A stretch of DNA of 64,000 bases from Isosphaera sp. (GTDB taxonomy: Bacteria; Planctomycetota; Planctomycetia; Gemmatales; Gemmataceae), in NCBI GenBank assembly GCA_013822345.1, contig PNKH01000002.1, forward strand, positions 1 to 64,000, given 5' to 3'. Every line of letters starts with the position of its first letter. Position 1 is the stretch's first letter. Positions 59,598 to 64,000 of the stretch are shown one piece after another. A program made the position numbers and the translations under genes. The notes beneath the pieces are model-generated. The model did no database searches and was not told the origin of the DNA. It saw only the letters and a program-made list of their open reading frames with translations.

Positions 59598-61880
59598 TCA
59601 GCGCGACAGCCCCTTCTCGTCGAGCTTCAGGACGTGGAGCGCGCTGCCGGCCAGGGCGTCCTGGCGGATGTCCAGCGTCTCCCCCGGGGGCCACGCCAGC
59701 GGCAGCAGCAGCGACCCGCCCGGGCGGGTCGGGTCCGGGACCAGGTACCAGTGCCGCTCGGTCGCGGCGTGCACCGCCTTCCCGTCCGGCACCCCCGCGA
59801 AGGCGAACGGGTACAGCCGCTTCGCCTCCGGCTCGAACTCCACCCACACCACCCCCTTCGTGGTCGCGACGACGGCCAGCCGGTCCCCGGCCCAGTCGAC
59901 CGCGGCCGCCTCCCCGGCGGCGTCCGCCCAGCGGTAGAACTCCGGGGCCGGCTTGGCCGGGTCCCCCTTCCCGTTCACCAGCATCAGCCCCTTCTCCTTC
60001 CGGCCGTTCGCGTCCGTCTCGAACAGGAAGGCGAGGTGCCCGGGCGACCCGGCCGACACCCCCAGGGCCAGCGGCCGGGTCACCTCGCCCCCGAGGGTGA
60101 TCTTCCCCGGCAGCTCCCGGAGCGTGGCGGTGTCGTACCGGTACACCGCCCCGTACGCGGCCAGCACCAGGACCGACCGCGACTCGTCCGCCGCCACGTT
60201 CCGCCCGCGGGTCACCTTCCCGGCCGTCAGCACCCCGGACGGCCCGGTCGCCTGCTTCTTCCGCTCCCCCTTCGGGGCGGCCGGGTCGAACAGGTGGACC
60301 ACCCCGGCCGAGGTCACGGTCAGCAGGTGGCCCGGGGTCTTGGTGAAGTACACCGCCGCCAACCCGTCGTCCTTGTGCCGCTTCCCGTCCGGCCCCAGCT
60401 CCCCGTACGGGTCGAACCCGTCCACCACCTTGGCCCCGTCGGCCAGGCCCCAGACGGTCACCTTCCCGTCCGGCCCGGCGGCCACGAACTGCTTCCCGTC
60501 CGGGGACACGTCGCACTTCACCGCCGCCGACCCGTCCCCGTCGAACTCGAACCCCTTCCCCTTGGCCCCGGTCTTCGGGTCGTAGGTGTCGACCGCCACC
60601 CGCTGCCCCTTCCCCCCGGTCCCGGGGTTGGACACCCAGACGACGACGGTGTCCCGGTCGCCGCCGTCCGACGGGAACACCTGGCGGACCTTGTCGGCCG
60701 GGGCCTCGACCGCCACCTTCGGGTCGCCGGGGGTCTGGAGGACCCCGCCCCCCGGCGGGGCGAGCGGGTTGACCGTCAGTGGCTTCGCCGCCGCCGGGAT
60801 GGCGAACGCCGGGGCGGCCGGCTCCTTCTTCGCCGGCTCCTTCGGCTCCTTGTCCTTCTTCGGCGGCTCCTTCTCCTTCCCCTTCGGGTCGACCTTCCCC
60901 TTCCCGTCGTCCTTCGGCGGCTCGGGCGGCGGCTCCTCCTTCTTCCGCTTCTCCTCCTCGGCCTTCAGCCGGGCCTGCTCCTCCTCCCGCTTCGCCTTCA
61001 CGTACACGACCACCGCCGCGACCGCCGCCCCGACCGCGAGCACCCCCAGGATGACCGCGTACCGCATCGCGTTGCCGGACTTCTCCGCCCCCTTCCGATA
61101 CCGGGGGGCCTCGCGGTCCCGGTCCTCGTCGTCCCGCCGCCGGTCCCGGTCCCGGCCGCGTGGGCGGTCGTCCTCGTCGTACCGGTCGTCCCGGCGGCGC
61201 GACCGGGGGCGGTCGTCCTCGTCGTCCTCGTCCCGGTCGCGCCGGCCGCGCGGCTCCGCCCGGACATCTGCCGGGCCGCCGAAGGCGAACGGGTCGGCGG
61301 CCTTGGCGGGCCGGGTGTCGGTGTCCGGCGCCGCGTCCTCCTCGTCGTCGAGCGGGAGGAGTTCGGCCTCGAGCGGGGCGGGGTCCGGGGCGGGGGCCGG
61401 CTTCGGCTTCGCGGCGGACGGCCGGGCCGGGGCGGGGGTCGCCTTCGGGGCGGGGGTGGGCTCGGGCGGGGCAGCGGGCGGGGCCACGGCGGCGGCGGCC
61501 CGCGCGGCCCCGAACGCCGGGCGGGAGCCCGGGGGCGGCGGGGCCGGCTTGGGCGACGCGGCCGGCTTCGGCGGGGCGGGGGCCGGCTTCGGGGCGGGCG
61601 GCGGGGGGGCGGGCCGGGCGGCCGGGGCGTCGAAGTCGAACGGGTCGGCGGACGGGAGGGAGCCGACGTCCCGGGCCGCCGGGGGGGCGTCGAAGTCGAA
61701 CGGCGACGGCAGGGCCATCGCGCTGAGCAGCGGCTCGTCCCCGTTGCTGTCGCCCGCCGCGGCCGCACCGGGGACCCGGAACGAGGTCGCGCACTTCTTG
61801 CACTTGGCCTTCTTCCCCGTCATGGCGTCGGGGGCCTTCAGCTTCAGCCCGCAACCCGGGCACGACACTTCGACGGGCAT
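59598..61880 (-). CDS. Zinc-ribbon / disordered / transmembrane / WD-like repeat protein
   Basis: The 760-residue protein has four parts: an N-terminal zinc ribbon (CPGCGLKLKAP...AKCKKC, residues about 8-34); a proline/alanine-rich linker with repeated FDFDAP; a highly charged stretch of DRDEDDEDDRPRSRRRDD type (residues about 225-270); and one transmembrane helix (YAVILGVLAVGAAVAAVVVYV) followed by a lysine-rich region. A C-terminal propeller-like part of about 380 residues follows (VSPDGKQFVAAGPDGKVTVWGLADG). The zinc ribbon (CxxC..CxxC, MJ0042-like) should be cytosolic and the propeller periplasmic. It resembles planctomycete zinc-finger-plus-WD proteins of unknown function. Confidence 0.85.
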   Translation of the reverse strand: MPVEVSCPGCGLKLKAPDAMTGKKAKCKKCATSFRVPGAAAAGDSNGDEPLLSAMALPSPFDFDAPPAARDVGSLPSADPFDFDAPAARPAPPPPAPKPAPAPPKPAASPKPAPPPPGSRPAFGAARAAAAVAPPAAPPEPTPAPKATPAPARPSAAKPKPAPAPDPAPLEAELLPLDDEEDAAPDTDTRPAKAADPFAFGGPADVRAEPRGRRDRDEDDEDDRPRSRRRDDRYDEDDRPRGRDRDRRRDDEDRDREAPRYRKGAEKSGNAMRYAVILGVLAVGAAVAAVVVYVKAKREEEQARLKAEEEKRKKEEPPPEPPKDDGKGKVDPKGKEKEPPKKDKEPKEPAKKEPAAPAFAIPAAAKPLTVNPLAPPGGGVLQTPGDPKVAVEAPADKVRQVFPSDGGDRDTVVVWVSNPGTGGKGQRVAVDTYDPKTGAKGKGFEFDGDGSAAVKCDVSPDGKQFVAAGPDGKVTVWGLADGAKVVDGFDPYGELGPDGKRHKDDGLAAVYFTKTPGHLLTVTSAGVVHLFDPAAPKGERKKQATGPSGVLTAGKVTRGRNVAADESRSVLVLAAYGAVYRYDTATLRELPGKITLGGEVTRPLALGVSAGSPGHLAFLFETDANGRKEKGLMLVNGKGDPAKPAPEFYRWADAAGEAAAVDWAGDRLAVVATTKGVVWVEFEPEAKRLYPFAFAGVPDGKAVHAATERHWYLVPDPTRPGGSLLLPLAWPPGETLDIRQDALAGSALHVLKLDEKGLSR

Positions 61881-62180
61881 GGCGGACCCCGCGACACGGT
61901 GATCGGGCGGTGCGACGGCGGCGTGACTTTTCAGACTACCGCCGGCGGCCGGAGGCCGCAACCGCCTCCCGGCCGCGGGCCCGAGTCCGGCGCGGGCGGT
62001 AACCGTTCTTTACACCATACAACACGGGCGGCCGGCGGTCACCGGATCGCCGCCCCGGGCGGGCCGCCGGCCGCCGTTACCAACCCGTTACCCACCTCCG
62101 TCGTCTGAGTGGGTAGACTGCACGCCGCGGGCGCGGGAGCCCGCCGGCCCTTTCCCTCTCCGGTTCGCGGAGGCACGACG
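61881..62180. other. 300-bp divergent gap, no gene or repeat recognised
   Basis: The gap separates two divergent genes and so must carry both promoters. It contains one AT-richer patch, GTTCTTTACACCATACAACA near 62005-62025, but no convincing -10/-35 pair could be defined. Unlike most gaps in the window, it has no long inverted repeat. Confidence 0.5.
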
Positions 62181-63761
62181 ATGACCGCGCTGACCCGTCC
62201 GCTGTACCTGGCCGCGGCCCTGGCCGCCGGCGGGGTCCTCGGGACGAACTACCTGCTGGCCGACGAGAAGCCGGCGAAGCCGACCCCGGACGAGATCAAG
62301 CGACTGCTGGAGGAGGCGGCCAAGTCCGCCGGCCGGCTCGACAAGGAGCCGGTCCCGGTCGCCCCGGGCCTGCCCGGGCGGGCCGAGGGCCGCGGCCCGG
62401 CGGTCCCGGGCGGGCCGGCCGCCGGGGACTCGAAGCCGGACAACACGGTGGCGGCGGTCAAGGTCACCGACGCGATCGCCAAGACCGAGTTCGCGGTGAA
62501 GCCGAAGGAGCTGAGCCCGGCGGTCAAGAAGGGGCTGGAGTACCTGGTCAAGGGGCAGCAGGACGACGGCGGGTGGAACCAGGGCGGGGGCTGGCGGAAC
62601 AACACCGGCGGCGGGCGGGTCGAGGGGAAGAACGTCGAGGACCCGTCGGACATCGGGAACACCTGCTTCGTGCTGCTCGCGCTGCTCCGGGCCGGGAACA
62701 CCGCGACCGAGGGGGAGTACAAGGACGCGGTGAAGAAGGGGCTGAAGTTCGTCATCACCAAGGTGGGGAAGGCGGACACCGAGTCGCTGTACGTGACCGA
62801 CGTCCGCGGGACGCAGCTGCAGAGCAAGATCGGGAACTACGTCGACACGTTCCTGGTGAACCTGGTGCTGGCCGAGTACCGGGGCAAGAGCGGGGACCAG
62901 GAGAAGGAGCTGGTCGCGGCCCTGGAGAAGACGATGACCAAGATCGTCCGCCACCAGACGGCCGACGGCGGGTTCGCCGGGAACCAGGGGTGGGCGACGA
63001 CGCTGTCGATGGGGATCTGCAACAAGGGCCTGGTGCGGGCGCGGGAGCGCGGGGCGGTGGTCGACGACAAGGCCCTGGAGCGAGTCCGGGCCCAGGCCAA
63101 GGGCGCGGCGACCGGGGCCGCCCCGGTCGCCGTCGCCCCGGCCGTCCCGGCCGGGCCGGTCGACCCGAAGGCCCCGCCGGCCCCCGTCCCGGCCGCCGGC
63201 CGGCTGGCCGGAGCCGCCGGGGACGCCGGGGTGACCCTGTACCGGGCCAGCCAGGGGGCCGGCAACTACCAGGACGTGGTGAACAGCCTGCGGGTGGACG
63301 CGGAGAAGGCCCGGGAGGTGCTGAAGGACGCCAAGGCCAGCAAGGAGGACAAGCAGAAGGCCGAGGGGAAGCTGGAGGAGGTGAAGAAGGCCGAGGCGGA
63401 GAACGACAAGGTGCAGCAGGACCTGGCCAAGAACGTCCGGAACGAGCAGTTCGTCGCCGGGTTCGGGAACAACGGCGGGGAGGAGTTCCTGAGCTTCATG
63501 AACATCAGCGAGACGCTGGTGCTGATCGGCGGGAAGGACTGGGACGACTGGGACGCGAAGATGGTGAAGGGGATGGAGAAGGCCCAGGACAAGGACGGCA
63601 GCTGGCAGGGCCACCACTGCATCACCGGGCGGACGTTCTGCACCGCCGGGGCGCTGCTGGTCCTGATGGCCGACCGCACCCCGTTCCCGGTCGAGGTGAT
63701 CAAGGCCGCCAAGGAGAAGCGCGAGGCGAAGCCCGAGCCGAAGCCCGAGCCGAAGAAGTAA
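62181..63761 (+). CDS. Exported terpene-cyclase-like (squalene-hopene fold) alpha/alpha toroid protein
   Basis: The 526-residue protein has a signal peptide (TALTRPLYLAAALAAGGVLG). Helical repeats of the squalene-cyclase/prenyltransferase toroid fold are visible: VKKGLEYLVKGQQDDGGWNQGGGW, SDIGNTCFVLLALLRAG, VRHQTADGGFAGNQGWATTLSMGICNKGLVRA and EKAQDKDGSWQGHHCITGRTFCTAGALLVLMADR. The QxxDGxW motifs are the classical QW repeats. A low-complexity Ala/Pro/Gly and Lys/Glu-rich insert (about 310-420) breaks the domain. It has an export signal and lacks a DxDD motif, so it is more likely a secreted toroid protein than a cyclase. Confidence 0.8.
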   Translation: MTALTRPLYLAAALAAGGVLGTNYLLADEKPAKPTPDEIKRLLEEAAKSAGRLDKEPVPVAPGLPGRAEGRGPAVPGGPAAGDSKPDNTVAAVKVTDAIAKTEFAVKPKELSPAVKKGLEYLVKGQQDDGGWNQGGGWRNNTGGGRVEGKNVEDPSDIGNTCFVLLALLRAGNTATEGEYKDAVKKGLKFVITKVGKADTESLYVTDVRGTQLQSKIGNYVDTFLVNLVLAEYRGKSGDQEKELVAALEKTMTKIVRHQTADGGFAGNQGWATTLSMGICNKGLVRARERGAVVDDKALERVRAQAKGAATGAAPVAVAPAVPAGPVDPKAPPAPVPAAGRLAGAAGDAGVTLYRASQGAGNYQDVVNSLRVDAEKAREVLKDAKASKEDKQKAEGKLEEVKKAEAENDKVQQDLAKNVRNEQFVAGFGNNGGEEFLSFMNISETLVLIGGKDWDDWDAKMVKGMEKAQDKDGSWQGHHCITGRTFCTAGALLVLMADRTPFPVEVIKAAKEKREAKPEPKPEPKK

Positions 63762-63772
63762 TCGACCCCGTT

Positions 63773-63851
63773 TAGCCGCGACGCGGAGTCGGCGGGGCGG
63801 AGCGCGGCTGTATGGCCCGCGCTCCGCCCCGCCGACTCCGCGTCGCGGCTA
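63773..63851. repeat. Perfect 35-bp-arm hairpin (family K)
   Basis: TAGCCGCGACGCGGAGTCGG..CGGGGCGGAGCGCGG pairs perfectly with its complement around a 9-base loop (CTGTATGGC). The arm end TAGCCGCG also occurs next to the family B element at 30221. It lies between two plus-strand genes. Confidence 0.95.
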
Positions 63852-63886
63852 CACCGTTCCCTGTCGCCCGCCGCCGGAACCTCCCC

Positions 63887-64000
63887 ATGCCCCGCACGGC
63901 CGCCCTCGTCGCCCTGACCCTCCTGGCCGGCTGCTCCCGCCCGACCCCGGAGCCGCCCGTTGTCGTCGTCGCACCCGCCGACGACACCGTCCCGGCCCCG
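63887..64000 (+). CDS. Start of a lipoprotein gene, cut by the window end
   Basis: From the ATG at 63887 there are 38 codons to the window edge. The protein begins PRTAALVALTLLAGCSRPTPEP, a clear lipoprotein signal with Cys at about 16, followed by a proline-rich linker. The function lies beyond the window. Confidence 0.65.
   Translation, partial: MPRTAALVALTLLAGCSRPTPEPPVVVVAPADDTVPAP

Noticed and set aside
62181-63761. Functional squalene-hopene cyclase
   Set aside because: QW-like motifs are present, but there is an export signal, a long low-complexity insertion and no DxDD catalytic motif, so only the fold is claimed.
6766-63851. Reading all the hairpins as Rho-independent terminators
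   Set aside because: Most lack a T-run, several lie between divergent genes or inside coding sequence, and arms of 25-35 bp are far longer than ordinary terminators. Some (6766-6825, 59531-59590) may still terminate convergent genes.

Overview
The window is very GC-rich chromosomal DNA, packed with genes on both strands, and reads as a planctomycete of the Gemmata type (Gemmataceae). The signs are a DUF1559 pseudopilin-like protein, an exported protein starting with the FEDRVVP motif, an ECF sigma factor fused to a membrane helix and an extra domain, PPC, PQQ-propeller and WD40 secreted proteins, Uma2 and SMI1 proteins, and a Pfa-like lipid/polyketide synthase. No tRNA, rRNA, CRISPR, transposase, integrase or phage gene was recognised.

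Layout. 1-6.8 kb: secreted pseudopilin pair, SDR-type threonine dehydrogenase, uppP, and a sigma-factor/cupredoxin pair. 6.8-16.8 kb (mostly minus strand): WD40 protein, pyrF, PPC protein, MlaFE-type lipid transporter, a frameshifted methyltransferase, an ICMT-like methyltransferase, and a metal ABC ATPase with its binding lipoprotein but no permease. 16.9-33.9 kb: purD, Uma2, SMI1, a small repeat protein, putA, a serine/threonine kinase, a DUF3754 protein, an aminotransferase, a caspase-like/S41 protease fusion, a BON protein, a GT-C membrane protein and an S49 protease. 34.2-48.1 kb (all plus strand): the synthase locus, with a 2472-residue megasynthase (two PfaD-like reductases, KS, AT, ACP, KR), an AT-DH-phosphopantetheinyl transferase protein, a free ACP, an alpha/beta hydrolase and a MacB/FtsX-type ABC exporter. 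48.1-64 kb: exported and envelope proteins, a lipoyl/octanoyl transferase, a MOSC protein, a DapA-family aldolase, a PQQ-propeller protein, a beta-helix protein, a TolC-like lipoprotein, a zinc-ribbon/WD-like membrane protein, a terpene-cyclase-like toroid protein, and the start of a lipoprotein.

The most striking feature is not a gene. Many intergenic gaps hold a long inverted repeat with arms of about 20-35 bp. There are about a dozen unrelated sequence families, several of them multi-copy. Three elements (69, 57 and 111 bp, all multiples of three) lie inside genes, in frame and without stops, each in an interdomain linker (megasynthase, PutA, AT-DH protein). In one family the two arms have changed together (CAGGG/CCCTG to CCGGG/CCCGG), and several elements supply the stop codon of the adjacent gene. 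This resembles the Rickettsia palindromic elements, but with many families side by side.

Functional links are inferred from order and family only. The synthase locus probably makes a reduced polyketide or unusual fatty acyl chain: the fused phosphopantetheinyl transferase would activate the carrier domains, and the hydrolase and ABC exporter could release and move the product. No product can be predicted from the sequence.
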